Counted from the stretch's first letter, positions 45,338 through 56,400 are shown. The stretch is DNA of 64,000 bases from Eucommia ulmoides (GCA_016647705.1 CM028330.1:34237534-34301533), one strand, 5' to 3'. The notes: generated by a model not told the origin, from the letters alone. Translations and numbers: made by a program.

Positions 45338-46421
45338 GGTGGCGTTTGGTAACCATTTCGTCTCCATCATATGCAGTGGGATGAGAATGGTATGGGATAT
45401 GATGAAAATTTTATTTCTTTCATGGAAACAGAATCGCGTTTGGTAACAACAATTTTTTTTGGATCTGGGAACAAAATCGCGTTTGGTAACAATTTTATTT
45501 TAAACCACAATCAAGAAATCATCATGCAATCAAACCCTAAATTACAATCAAGAAATCACCAAACAATTAAACCCTAAACCCCAAACAAAATTGAAACCCC
45601 AAAATCCAATCGCAATCGAAATTGAAATCATAAACCCCAATTGAAATCAAATTCCTAAAATCCAATTGAAATCGAAATTCAAATAAAAAATATTTCGACA
45701 ATCGAAATCCAATTTGAGTTTCGAAATCTGAAATCGATTTCGATTTCCATTTCGAAATTGATTTCATTTTGGAAATCGAAATCGAAATTTGAAATCGATT
45801 TCAATTTTGAAATCGAAATCTAAATAGGGTTTCGATTTCGAAATGGAAATCGAAACCCTATTTTGATTTCCATTTCAAAATCAAAATTGATTTCATTTTG
45901 GAAAACGAAATCGATTTCGAAAGGGTTGATTGACGAGGAGGAAGCCAGACGACAACGACGGATGGAGGAGGACGATGGAAGTTTTCGAACCAGAGGATGA
46001 CGGAAGTTTGATTTCGAACCAGAAGAGGACGACAACAGACGAGAAGGGTGATGGACGTTCGATTTCGAACCAAATGAGGACGACGAGATGAGGACGATGA
46101 CGAAGGTGACGCGAACCAAAGAAGAACGACCATGGCGGATGGAGGATGAAGAACTAGACCAGAGGTGGGGGAGGAGGAGGAGGAACGACCTTTTTTTTTT
46201 TGTTGGGAATAGGATGGGAATAGGTAGAAACAAAAAACAAAAAAAAAAAAATTGTTTCTCATTTCTTCACAAAAAGTGGGACGGATTCTAGGATGAAAAT
46301 GGAATGGGAACAGAAACAAAAAAGTGGGATGAATTACCAAACGCTATGCCTAAAAATAAATCTCAAAAAAATGAGAATGAGATGGGAATTTTTAGGATGG
46401 GAGTGGTTACCAAACGGGAGC
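45338..46421. mobile_element. Harbinger-like MITE
   Basis: Terminal inverted repeats share CGTTTGGTAACCA (left GGTGGCGTTTGGTAACCA; right, as complement, GCTCCCGTTTGGTAACCA). Both ends are flanked by TAA (45335-45337, 46422-46424), the 3-bp target type of PIF/Harbinger elements. It is 1084 bp with no transposase. The interior has a GAAATCGAAATT-type imperfect repeat (45590-45930) and a GA-rich part (45940-46190). The long minus-strand frames at 45820-46340 come from that biased composition. Confidence 0.8.
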
Positions 46422-46542
46422 TAAATTACCTAACTAACGCCAATTTACACTTTACTAAGTTTCCAAAGCAAAACAGCCGAGTTTTGGCAGGTATCAAAAG
46501 AAACTGGCTGGTATCAAAGAACTCCTTCATGTTTATTTTAGT

Positions 46543-47425
46543 CTTTTTCATTTTTTAATATTTTCAATTTGACAAGAAATAAAATCGTAAAACATACCAA
46601 AAATTGATATATAAAAAAATGTTTTCTCACAAATTTAATTGGTCAAAAAGAAAATACACAAGTAGAGCCATTAATTTTTAAAATTAATAAAAAAATAAAA
46701 AGATTAATTTTGAAGATGGAGAGTAAATTGAAATTAAACATGGAGGAGTCCTTCTTGAATCATTGAAATTAGACAATCTATTTTCTCGCAAGATATACCT
46801 TTAACTTTTGGATTATTTAAATAGTTTTTATAAATTTTTTATAAAAAAAAAAAATTCTAAACTTTATTTTTACAAAAAAAATTATAAACTTTTTATAAAA
46901 ATAGTTTAATTCACGGTTTATAAAAATGTTTATAAACTGTGAATTATAAACATTTTTTTAATAAAAATAGTTTACAAAAAAGTTTAACTCACAGTTTATA
47001 AAGTATTTTTATAAACTGTGATTTAAACTAATTTTATAAAAACAAAAATTATAAACTTTTTTATAAAAATAAAGTTTATAAAAATTATTTTAATAATCCA
47101 AAAGTTGAAGGCATATCTTGGGAGGAAAACGATTGTCTGATTTCAATAATTCAAAAATGACTCCCACCATATTTAATTTAAATTTTAATCTCCATTTTAA
47201 AAATTAAGCTTTTTATTTTTATTAATTTTAAAAATTAAGCTTTTTTTTAATTAGTTTTAAAAATTAATGGCTCTACTTGTGTTTTTTTTTTTTTTTTTTT
47301 TTTGACCAATTAAATTTATGAAAAAAAAACACTTTTTATATATCAATTTTGGGTATGTTTTATGATTTTATTTCTTGTCAAAATATAGGGTTCAAATTGA
47401 AAACATAAAAAAGTGAAAAAATTTC
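46543..47425. mobile_element. Large foldback (inverted-repeat) element
   Basis: Arms of about 420 bases pair almost throughout: TTGACAAGAAATAAAATCG at 46570 against TTTTATTTCTTGTCAA at 47365-47380, ACACAAGTAGAGCCATTAAT at 46656 against ATTAATGGCTCTACTTGTG at 47263, and CAAGATATACCTTTAACTTT at 46789 against TTGAAGGCATATCTTGGG at 47104. The centre near 46985 repeats TTTATAAAAA words. No coding capacity and no certain duplication. Confidence 0.85.
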
Positions 47426-47578
47426 TCCCATTCCTTCCATTAATAAATAAGGGGAGGATCCACAGCTGGGCAGCCTATATGGTTGCCCACCCTAAGAAGA
47501 AATCGGCCAATTTATGGATGGTTTCTTCTTTGCAATAAAAAATAAGAGTGTGTGTATATATGTGTGTATGTATATATA

Positions 47579-49717
47579 TGTTGAACTTAATATTTTGATG
47601 GACAATTAAACGTTGATGTTTTATGGAACTAATATTTTTATTGAGTGGTTTCAAATTTAAATTCCATATGTTGAAATGAGAAAAATATTTGATCAAAAAG
47701 AAGAATGGTTAAAGAATTCATAATGGGTGCAAAATGAAGGTAATGAAAATTTAAAGAGTATTGAAGACATTGAAAACAATTAGGTAAAAACAACTTATTA
47801 CCTTTATACTTTTAATGTAATTCGAATTAGAATCACGCACAACACTTGAAAATGAATAAATCTTATGTGTGTAGTGATAAGCTTAGGGTCGTAATATGGT
47901 TTTTATGAAGTGTTAAGTCATTAAAATATTTTTGGTTAAGAGTCTAATTGAAAAAATGGTTTTAACACTTAAAATAGTGGATTTTTAGGTCAATTCGGTC
48001 AACCGATGAAAGAGATCGATCGACTAACCAAAACACTTGCTTAAGGAAGTAAAATGGGGACCTACTAGTCGATTTAGTCAACCGAGAGGTACGGTCGCGA
48101 CTAACGAATCCAGCAATCGAATGAAAGAAAAAGGAAGAACCTATTGGTCTGATCAGTCAATCGACCAGTGGCTATTCAATGGTCATAAAGTTGACCACTG
48201 AAGGAGGCAATTGACCGGTGTGAAGCTTGATCAATCAATGGTCGCAGTTAATTTTTTTGACTGGTTTGATTTTTTGGGTCAATTTTCCCCGATTTTGACG
48301 ATTTCAAGCAATTTTTTCAAGGAAATTAAATGTATTTCTCATATATATATATATGTATGTATGTATGTATACCCTATATTATATGTTTCCTATTAATTTC
48401 ATCCACATATTTAATTATTCTCTTAATTGAATTGATAAAATTACTTCATATTCTTAAGGTTTCTGACTTGAAAAAGTTTTAAGGACCAAATCAAGCTTTT
48501 CTAAATGTATTTTTTTAATGAAACATACTCATTTTGAAGGAGTGTGATATATAGGGTCTTACAGTGTTATTTAATATCATAACTTTTAAAAACTAACCAC
48601 TATAGATTTAATTCTAAGTCTATTAAGAGAGACCTACGGGATTCCTATAAAATCAAGAACATAAGGTTTTTGGCAATTATAAAAGAGATTTTTTCCCTGA
48701 CATTCATACGTAAGTTTATTGAAAGTATTCTTGATCAAAGCGCTAAGGGTTCTTGTTACCGGTTTGTTTTCGCTATTGAGTTATCGTAATCGTTTTTAGC
48801 GAATTCGGTGAGATTTTTTTTTTTTTTTTTTGCCTAATTATTTTTAATTGCTGGATAAGGTGTTTTGAGAAAAATCATTTTTAAATCTACTATTGTGAAA
48901 ATCTTTTAAAACGATTTTTATTTAAGAAATCTGATTATCTTCTATTTGTGTTTTAAATTATTTAAATCAGATTTATACCTCACATAGAATCTAGCACTTA
49001 TTATTTCAGGATATTAATTGAGTATAATTGTATTGAGATGGTAGAAACTCCTTGTAGGAAAAACCTTGGAAATCTTTTGTATTTGCGAGTTTGAGTGGAT
49101 TAAACACGTTTGGACCGGTGTCTAATTAGGGTAACTAGGTTTCGATCTTTAGCATGTGAATAAGATTGGGGTTTAATCTTTAGCCTAAAAAAGGATTATG
49201 ATTTGATATTTAAGCTGCGAAAAAAATTAGGTTAATATTTAGTCTTTTAAAATAGTAGGTTTTAATTCTTCCTATATAGAGTTAGAGTATTGTAAAGGTT
49301 CTTCCTAAGCCTGCGAAAAGAATAAGTGTAATAGTGTGAGAGAGTGATAGGTTGATTCTAAATCTGTAAAAAGAATCAGAGTTGTAAAGATTGATTCTAA
49401 GCTTGTGAAAAGCATCAGAATTGTAAGGATTTGGTTCTTACTTGATAAAGGAATCAAAAGGTTAGTGGATTACGAAATCCCTGTGGAGCTCGGGGGACTA
49501 GATGTAGGTAAGAGTAGCATGCCAAAACAAGATAAATCTTTATGTGTTGCATTATTACTTTTCTGGGTGTTTGGGTGTGCACTTAGCTAACCATATTTCT
49601 GCTACTTTACAAGATAATAATCAATTAGAAAAATTGATATCTTGGATTTGAATTTATTGATCAAATATCTGTCACTATCCAATTCACCCCCCTCTTGGTA
49701 AGATCGTTGGGTCAACA
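47579..49717 (+). mobile_element. Solo LTR of the SIRE-like copia family (copy 6)
   Basis: TGTTGAACTTAATATTTTGA start and TTGGGTCAACA end; ATATA on both sides (47574-47578, 49718-49722). 2139 bp. W-box-like cluster at 47990-48250 and stem-loop repeats at 49140-49450. The AT-rich left flank makes the duplication less distinctive, but both LTR ends agree with other copies. Confidence 0.88.
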
Positions 49718-49849
49718 ATATATCCCAAACCCATCTTTTTGCTCTAGAAAATTAACAAAGTGTAAACTGACATTAGTAAGTTAATTTGGCAACTTAATAA
49801 CTCTATATAGATAAAGAACTCCACACATAGTGTTTGTTACAAAGTACAA

Positions 49850-50300
49850 TGATACGATTAAGATCGGAAAAAACACTCTTCGATTGAGTGCCAACTCCAA
49901 TTAAAGAAAGGAAAGAAGAATCGAGAGAAGAAATTGGAGGAAGAAGAAAATTGTACTGATTTCTTCTCTTTGAAGAAGAAAATAGTATTGATTTCTTCTC
50001 TTTCTTCATACATCGCAAGCTATATATAGCTTCACATACAACCATGCTTAACAAACTAACAAATTCCAAAAATAAACTCAACAGAAAAGGAATCTTCACT
50101 CAACATAATCCTTCAACCAAACGGAGGGCTTCCTGATTCGCTTTGGATGCTTGGTAGCTTCAGCTGTGTCTTCTTCTTCAAATGTTAACCTGACTTCTTC
50201 TATAGCTGACTTGGTTTCTTCAAATGCTGACTTGGCTTCTTCTACTGCTGACTCAGCTTCTTCCAAGGTTCCCTCCAAGTGAATAGGCAGGGGTGTATCA
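49850..50300 (-). repeat. 3' LTR of the Reina element
   Basis: 451 bp. Its first 205 bases in the element's sense (50300-50096) are coding: the pol frame runs through the PPT into the LTR. A GA/CT-rich stretch and a TATA-like CTATATATAGC (about 50020-50031) follow. Confidence 0.9.
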
Positions 50301-50416
50301 TTCCCCCAATCTTGAAAACCCACATTGTCCTCAAGGTGCAAATCAGGATAAATCTTGCAAAACTCCACAAAATCTTCCCACGTAGCATTTTCAAGAGGAC
50401 TGTCCATCCACTGCAT
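50096..50416 (-). pseudogene. Reina chromodomain and acidic pol tail overlapping the LTR
   Basis: The chromodomain end reads WMDSPLENATWEDFVEF and YPDLHLEDNVGFQDW; such domains are thought to guide integration to marked chromatin. The frame continues through the PPT into the 3' LTR with DTPLPIHLEG, five 7-residue units (pattern EEAKSAV), and a basic end (KHPKRIRKPSVWLKDY) before the stop at 50096. The start of the chromodomain and the integrase C-terminus lie upstream (50417-50600, with HPVFHISTLKP) in a shifted frame. Confidence 0.85.
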
Positions 50417-51331
50417 GAGAATTTGATGAACCTCTTTTCCTTGACGAAAAGTTGACCGAACGGCACAGACTGTAGTTGGTAAAGATAGAGGTCGGTTTGT
50501 CCTGCTCTCCGGAGGTAGTGGGTAGGCTCCGTCAGAAACTGGTCCTCGAAATGGTTTGAGGGTAGAGATATGAAAAACCGGGTGGATCTTGCACCCACTA
50601 GGCAGAGCTAAACGATAAGCGACGGCCTAAATTCGTTCAAGTACTTGAAAAGGCCCATAATATCGTTTTGCCAATTTCGAAAATGGTCAAGGAGCGACGG
50701 TGGTCTGTCGATACGGCTGAAGGCGAACGAGAACCATATCTCCAACCACAAGCTGCAGGTCTCGACGATGCACATTAGCCTTTTGCGTCATTCGATGTTG
50801 AGCTTGGCGTCAATTCTCCTTCAAGGACTGAAGCAAAGCATCCCTCTCTAAGAGTGCCTCATCGAGTGCTTGGATTGAAGTAGAGCCCTGAGTATAAGCT
50901 GGAATGGTTGATAGAAGACGGCCGAATAATGCTTGAAAATGAGACATTTTAAGTCCACTATGATAACTGGAATTATAACAAAACTTAGCCCAACCCAAAA
51001 AAGAGAACCAAGAGTGGGGCTTCTCATGAGTAAAGGCACGTAAATACTGCTCAAATCCTCGATTCACGACTTCTGACTGACCATCCATTTGAGGATGGTA
51101 CGTGGTACTATGGCGTAAAGACGTCCCACTGAGATAAAAGAGTGCTTTCCAAAAATGACTCATGAAGATGGGATCATGATCCGAAATAATCAAACTGGGA
51201 AAACCATGTAGCTTGACTACAATGTCCACAAAAACTTTTACGGCTTTGGTGGCTGTAAACTGTGTTGGCAAAGCACCGAAATGCGCAGATTTCGTGAGAT
51301 GATCACAAAACTGGAGCCTCGACCATTGCAC
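50417..51331 (-). pseudogene. Reina integrase core and C-terminus (broken)
   Basis: Open at 50810-51331: DHLTKSAHFGALP with the first catalytic aspartate, IISDHDPIFMSHFW with the second, and YHPQMDGQSEVVNR with the third catalytic residue E. The C-terminal part continues in other frames toward the chromodomain. The zinc-binding N-terminus is absent because of the deletion at about 51310-51330, which joins RT-side sequence straight to the core. Confidence 0.88.
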
Positions 51332-52560
51332 ATTTCAAAGCATCAAAAGCATCGACAGCTACCGTCGTCCACAAAAATGCATCCTTGCGTAACAAATATG
51401 TCAGTGGTGCCGCAATTGTTGCATAACCTAGAATGAAACGCCGATAACAATCGGTGAGGCCAAAAAAAACCACGAAGTTGCTTCAAAGTGCACAGGGTAG
51501 GCCATTTCACCATGGCATCGAGTTTCTGAGGGTCAGCACGCACACCCCCCGAAGTAACTATATGACCCAAGTACTTGATAGTTTCCTAGCAAAATTGACA
51601 TTTGGAAAGCTTGACATAAAATCGACCCGCATGAAGACACGACAAAACCTGCCCAAGGTGACTGACATGCTTCAAAACAGTCGTACTGTACACCAGAATA
51701 TCATCGAAAAAAATGATCACAAACTTGTGCAAGAAGGAAGCAAACAACTGATTCATCGTGGCTTAAAACGTGGATGGGGCATTTGTTAGCCCAAATGGCA
51801 TTACAAGAAATTCATAGTGACCGTCATGGGTTTGAAAAGCCGTTTTATAAATGTCCTGACTATGGACTCGGATTTGATGGTACCCAGCGCGTAAATCCAA
51901 TTTACTAAAAACGGTAGCACCCCCTAGTTCGTCTAAAAGCTCGTCAATGGTCGGGATAGAAACTTTATCCTTGATCATTACAGTATTGAGAGCACGGTAA
52001 TCGACACAGAAGCAGTACGTGCCATCTTTCTTTTTAACCAATAACACCGGAGAAGAGAAGGGGCTTTGGCTTGGGCGAATAAAACCTTGATCTAACATTT
52101 CTTGAATCAACTTTTCCATCTCAGCCTTTTGGAAATGTGGGTAACGATAGGGACGAACATTCACTAGTTTTGAATTAGGAACGAGATGGATTTTGTGGTC
52201 GATGGTCCGGTGGGGTAGAAGGCCGATCGGGGAAAAAAATAAGTCGTTGAATTTATGTAAAATCGTAGAGATAGCCTCGGGTAAAGTGTTGGGCAATTCA
52301 AGTGCCAGAGACGCAGAATCCAGTTCGTCAAACGACACCGATTGTAAGGCAAACATGCTATGGACATCCGAACTATGGACTAACGCTTGAAATTGATAAA
52401 GGGTAATCAGGCTAGGGGACTGGCCCAAATCCCCACGGAGAATAACTTGTTTTCCTTCCCAACAAAACTCCATCAAAAGGGCTGAGTAATCATTAGCAAC
52501 ACAACCCAATTATTGTAACCATTGAATACCAAGAACCACATCTGGGCCTTCAATAGGCAA
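51332..52560 (-). pseudogene. Reina reverse transcriptase, truncated before RNase H
   Basis: 52509-51763 is open with [69 protein letters not shown] and [13 protein letters not shown]. After a frameshift FFDDILVYS (about 51700-51680) holds the catalytic DD. Then LGHIVTSGGVRADPQKLDAM and WPTLCTLKQLRGF lead into the RNase H connection. RNase H itself is missing: the reading goes from AMVEAPVL directly into integrase. Confidence 0.9.
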
Positions 52561-52648
52561 AACAAAAAGATCTAAGAGAAATACATTCCTTTGTAAAGTC
52601 AACGCAACCTGGGAACAAGAGTATTGGCAAACCAAAAAATCACCATTG

Positions 52649-53032
52649 TCAATGTAAACTCAAAATTTCGAGGTTGGCTGAATAGGGAGCCCCAAACGTT
52701 CCACCAGGTTTAATAAAATTATGGGTATTGCTACTGTCAATCAACACATGAAATTGATGGGCGCCAAACTCACCAATTAAACACAAACAGCGAGGGTTAC
52801 CCTGCCTTGCCAACGCATTCAAACTGGAGATGTCACTAGCAACCAAATTATCTGCCGGCTCAATCGCCATACTCGCATCACTCGGGTCCTCATCAATATT
52901 GTCCGTTCCCAAAAGAATCAAGAATTTACTGCGACAACGATGGTTAGCAATATATTTTTTGTCACAATTATAACATAAGTTTTTTTCACGTTTTTCCCGT
53001 AATTCAGCTGGGGTGAGGCGACGAATGGGCAT
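52649..53032 (-). pseudogene. Reina zinc knuckle and aspartic protease
   Basis: A basic lead (RRLTPAELREKREKNL) precedes the zinc knuckle CYNCDKKYIANHRC (53000-52950), a C-x2-C-x9-C array with the histidine kept. The protease active-site region reads FHVLIDSSNTHNFI (about 52760-52720); the third position of the catalytic triad, usually glycine, is serine here. A frame change follows toward RT. Confidence 0.85.
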
Positions 53033-53199
53033 CCCAAAGGTAGGCAGTGTGGGTGGCGGTTGATTTGGTATAGCTACTGTCGAAGGAAGGGTCGGAGCCG
53101 AAACCCCCTTCGGATATGGTGCTGTTGGAAAAACAGCCCCTATGATTGGTTTAGTGAGACCCGTAGACGAAGGGTTGGGCAGAGAGGATTAGTTCCATT

Positions 53200-54035
53200 T
53201 CTGCTAAGGTCGAGTGCTGTGTTTGGCCTCTTCACAACGAGCTTCATGAGCTGTTGCTAAGGCAAATGCTTCCATCAATGTGGATGGTCGGGAAAAAAGC
53301 AACTCACAACGAATATCCGGTTTGAGTCCCGTAATAAAAAACTAATTAACAACGGTTCAGAAATTCCAGTATCTTTATTCATCAGATGCTCAAAAGCTGT
53401 TTGAAATTCTGTCATAGTAGAAGTTTGAGTGAGTTTAGAGAGATTACCTTGGTGGTCTTCATATATTGAATCCCCAAAGCGATGCTGGATACTGATCAGA
53501 AATTCCTTCCACGAAGATAGCAGATTATTGGCCTTCATCCATTGATACCAAGTCGTTGCCCGGCCTTCCATATGAAACGATACAATTTGCAGACGAAGCG
53601 GTTCTGGTATGCCGTGTAGAATAAAGAATTCCCCGATGCGAAAAACCCACCCGTTCGGATCCGAACCATCAAACTTCGGAACCTCCATTTTCATAGAACG
53701 TAGAACAGAGGAGAAATTAGTACCTCCAGTTAATACAGCAGTAGATTGTGATGTTGCTGGTGGTGGACCCAAAAGACCCATCGACGGACCCGAATATCCA
53801 TGAACCTGGGATCGCATCTCCTCCAAGCGAGAATTAATAGTGGACATATATTTCTGCATTGTCTGGTAAAACGAAATGAAATGGATTGATCATCGAACTG
53901 AGACTGGATTGAGAGCTTCTGGTCCGCTAATTGAGTATCGAATGATAGCTTCTGTTCCACGAATCGAGCCTCGAGTAATAGCTTTTGTTCCGCAAATTGA
54001 GCATGAAGCAAATCGAAAATATTGGAATCAACCAT
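53200..54035 (-). pseudogene. Reina gag (broken)
   Basis: Start MVDSNIFDLL at 54035, just inside the PBS. The N-terminus repeats a helical unit (EQKLLLEARFV, EQKLSFDTQLA, DQKLSIQSQFD). After a frameshift near 53870 the capsid part reads MEVPKFDGSDPNGWVFRIGE, ATTWYQWMKAN and LISIQHRFGDSIYED. It loses frame near 53330 and stops before the zinc knuckle. Capsid layout and length fit Reina gag. Confidence 0.88.
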
Positions 54036-54193
54036 GTACAGAAGCGCTGAAAACACCGCCGGAGATGAAAGGACCGCAACTATCGTCGAAGGAAATGTAT
54101 CGCTACTCCAATTTGTAGCAAATCAGAGAAAAACAAAAACTAAGGCATCCAAAATTGCAGAATCAAAGAAGGAAATGCAATGAAAGCACCAAT

Positions 54194-54605
54194 TGATACA
54201 ATCATGATAGGAAAAAACATTCTTCGAGCGAGTGTCAGTTCCAATTAAAGAAAGGAAAGAAGAATCGAGAGAAGAAATTAGAGGAAGAAGAAGAATTGAA
54301 GAAGAAAATTGTATTGATTTCTTCTCTTTCTTCATGCATCACAAGCTATATATAGCTTCACATACAACCATGCTTAACAAACTAACAAATTCCAAAAACA
54401 AACGCAACAGAAAAGGAATCTCCACTCAACGTAATCCTTCAACCAAACGGAGGGCTTCCTGATTCACTTTGGATGCTTCGTAGCTTCAGCTGGGTCTTCT
54501 TCTTCAAATGCTGACTTGGCTTCTTCTATGGCTGACTTGGCTTCTTCTACTGCTGACTTAGCTTCTTCCAGGGTTCCCTCCAAGTGAATAGGCAGGGGTG
54601 TATCA
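54194..54605 (-). repeat. 5' LTR of the Reina element
   Basis: 412 bp, 39 shorter than the 3' LTR. One difference is a missing 21-bp (7-residue) unit in the coding repeat; the rest lies in the GAAGAA-rich stretch. Termini TGATAC...GTATCA, then the TACAA duplication. Confidence 0.9.
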
Positions 54606-54610
54606 TACAA

Positions 54611-55014
54611 ACTGCATTAGTGCATTCACATCATGTTAGTTGAGAACCTTACATGAGCCTTTAGTTAGGTGGTCATTTTTTATGGGGGAGAGGAGGAAAG
54701 AAAGGGGAAGGAAGCTTTAGTCAGTTTTAAGAACAATAATAACTACTAGTATATGAAAATATTCATGACAAACCCCGAAGGCTAAAAACCTTAAAGTTTA
54801 GGCCTGTTTTTGAGGAATTGAAAAAAAAAAAAAGTTAGTAGGCTTGAGCTGTTAGTAAAAAGTTCTACACCTATTCTGAAAACTCATTCACCATTGATAT
54901 GCAAAATTATTCTTACTTTAAACGCGTTATCAATTAAAGTCATTGTTAATCAAATGTATTGAATCCCCTGTGAAAATTTTCAAACTGAAGTGCATATAAA
55001 ATCAAGTTACAAAA
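54611..55014. other. Intron-like sequence of the broken peptidase gene
   Basis: No coding signal or recognised repeat. It directly adjoins the peptidase exon on its 3' side, so it is probably the remaining intron. Confidence 0.4.
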
Positions 55015-55186
55015 ACATTTCGTTAATTATATCACAATTGCAACTAATTTTGCTCTCATTGAGCACAGAATTTTGCAAAATGTGCGCGAGAAAGTTGAGC
55101 GCCTTGTCCACCATTTTCGCGTAATACGTGGTCTGCTCTCTTGAAGTGTACGCATTCAAATGGCCTCCCATGTTATCGATCTCCTC
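55015..55186 (-). pseudogene. Mitochondrial processing peptidase beta, upstream exon (broken)
   Basis: Follows an acceptor-like TTGTATTGTAG at 55188 and encodes [34 protein letters not shown] and [14 protein letters not shown]. The [18 protein letters not shown] run is a hallmark of the beta subunit, just after the zinc-binding HFLEH motif of the real enzyme. A few residues usual after the lysine (the DVP segment) are missing. The HFLEH exon was not found. The next exon in gene order is at 38191, about 17 kb away, so the gene is split by insertions. With the stops in that part it is a pseudogene. Confidence 0.88.
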
Positions 55187-55189
55187 CTA

Positions 55190-55700
55190 CAATACAACAA
55201 AATAGACAAGAAAATCGGAACAAGTACAATCGAAACTCACTTGACCCTAGATATTAAAAAATATATATATATATACAAGGAATTAGAAACGAATAACAAA
55301 AAAAATGGAACCCAAAATCTACATAATTGGAACAACAGGGATGTGTGTCGTTGCAGCCACCGATGATGAACAACTAACCAACGGCGAACAACGTTGAAGG
55401 TACCGATAAATAACGACGAACTGAGCAATAGAACTCTAAACCACAGGCATTGCAGCTACCGACGGCGAGCAGAGGATACGTGCGTCAGAATTGTGGGAAG
55501 AAGTGAAGTTGAGCAGATGCGAGAAAAGGGCTTCAATGATGGCAACGACTTCAGATTCGTGCAAATTTCAGCGACGACAGAATAGATCATGCGACGGAGA
55601 CGGCCAGCAGAGAGCAAACCGATAAGAGCTTCCGCATTTCAGAGCAGAACAAAGGAGTAGAATGAGATAGGAAAGCACCTAATAAATCCGTCGTTGGAAG
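55190..55700. other. Intron or 5'-region-like sequence
   Basis: Less AT-rich than its surroundings, with CGACGG words. On the minus strand it leads into the peptidase exon through an AT-rich stretch and a good acceptor. It could be an intron joined to a foreign 5' region. Short frames on either strand (60-70 residues) are not convincing. Confidence 0.35.
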
Positions 55701-55984
55701 ATGAAATGTATACATCGTTACATTTTTTATTTTTTTAGATATTTTTTTTAAATTTTTTAACAATTAAATAATTATTTGGCTTTTTGAGTTCTTTACCTAA
55801 TAAATATTAGGAAACTTTTTTAGAGATCTCAAGATTTCAAAAATCACTTTTTAAATCCCATTTTATGTATAAAAAAATTATTATTACAGAACTCCATAAA
55901 GTGGTATTTTTATGAGATGAGATCTTTTGAGGAATTTTCCTAAATATTATTTAAAAAAAATTACCAAAAAAATCAGTATTTGAA

Positions 55985-56245
55985 CTTATTTACGAGATGC
56001 AAGCATCCCGGCGTTGGGAATGCCGGGACTAGATCCCGGTGTTCCGAACACCGGGATCATTTCGGATTATTTTTTTAAAAAAAATTTAATGATCCCGGCT
56101 TTGTGAACGCCGAGATCAAAAAAATATATATTTTTTTTTAATTTTTTGATCTTGGCCTTGTCAACGGGGGATCAAAAAAATAATAATAATAATTTTTTTT
56201 TTTAAACGGTCCCAGCGTTGTGAACGTCGGGTCGTAACGGCACAT
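55985..56245. repeat. Array of GATCCCGG...CCGGGATC palindromes
   Basis: Four degenerate units, each an inverted repeat such as GATCCCGGTGTTCCGAACAC, separated by 20-40 bases of A/T runs. Units at about 56000-56030, 56033-56057, 56093-56125 and 56145-56240. The last pair are more diverged. It lies upstream of the Mutator-like transposase and may be its subterminal region. Confidence 0.75.
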
Positions 56246-56400
56246 TGCCGTTTCACAAGTAGCGATGAGCCATTTCGTTTGGCTGATCAAACGGTACACG
56301 TTTGACTGGCCAAAGGTTGCCTGCCTTTTGCAGGCATACAACCTTTTTGCAAGGTTGAATATTAGTTTTTGGTCCCGATTTTCACAAAACCGAGACCAAA
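56246..56400. repeat. Cluster of dissimilar hairpins
   Basis: Consecutive small inverted repeats: ACGGCACATTGCCGT, CAAACGGTACACGTTTG, CTGCCTTTTGCAGGCA, AACCTTTTTGCAAGGTT and GGTCCCGATTTTCACAAAAC, then CGAGACC. A TATTAATA word and a CT-rich run follow at 56400-56480, so this may be the promoter-proximal part of the Mutator-like element. Confidence 0.65.

Larger units (their letters stand above)
49850..54605 (-). mobile_element. Reina-type chromovirus, internally deleted
   Basis: Short LTRs (49850-50300 and 54194-54605) begin TGATAC and end GTATCA. Both flanks are TACAA (49845-49849, 54606-54610). Order on the minus strand is gag, zinc knuckle, protease, RT, part of integrase, chromodomain, matching Reina elements. 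At 4756 bp it is shorter than usual because RNase H and the integrase N-terminus are missing. A PBS (TTGGTGCTTTCATTG on the minus strand, about 54176-54192) and a PPT (TTGGGGGAA, about 50301-50311) bracket the internal part. Frameshifts and stops make it inactive. Confidence 0.92.

Noticed and set aside
45820..46340. Two overlapping minus-strand frames of 137 and 160 residues, Ser-rich
   Set aside because: They lie inside the MITE, in GA/CT-rich DNA, and are open in two frames at once. No domain.
55237..55585. Short frames on both strands beside the peptidase exon
   Set aside because: No match to the peptidase N-terminus and no HFLEH motif. They are better explained as intron or 5'-region sequence.
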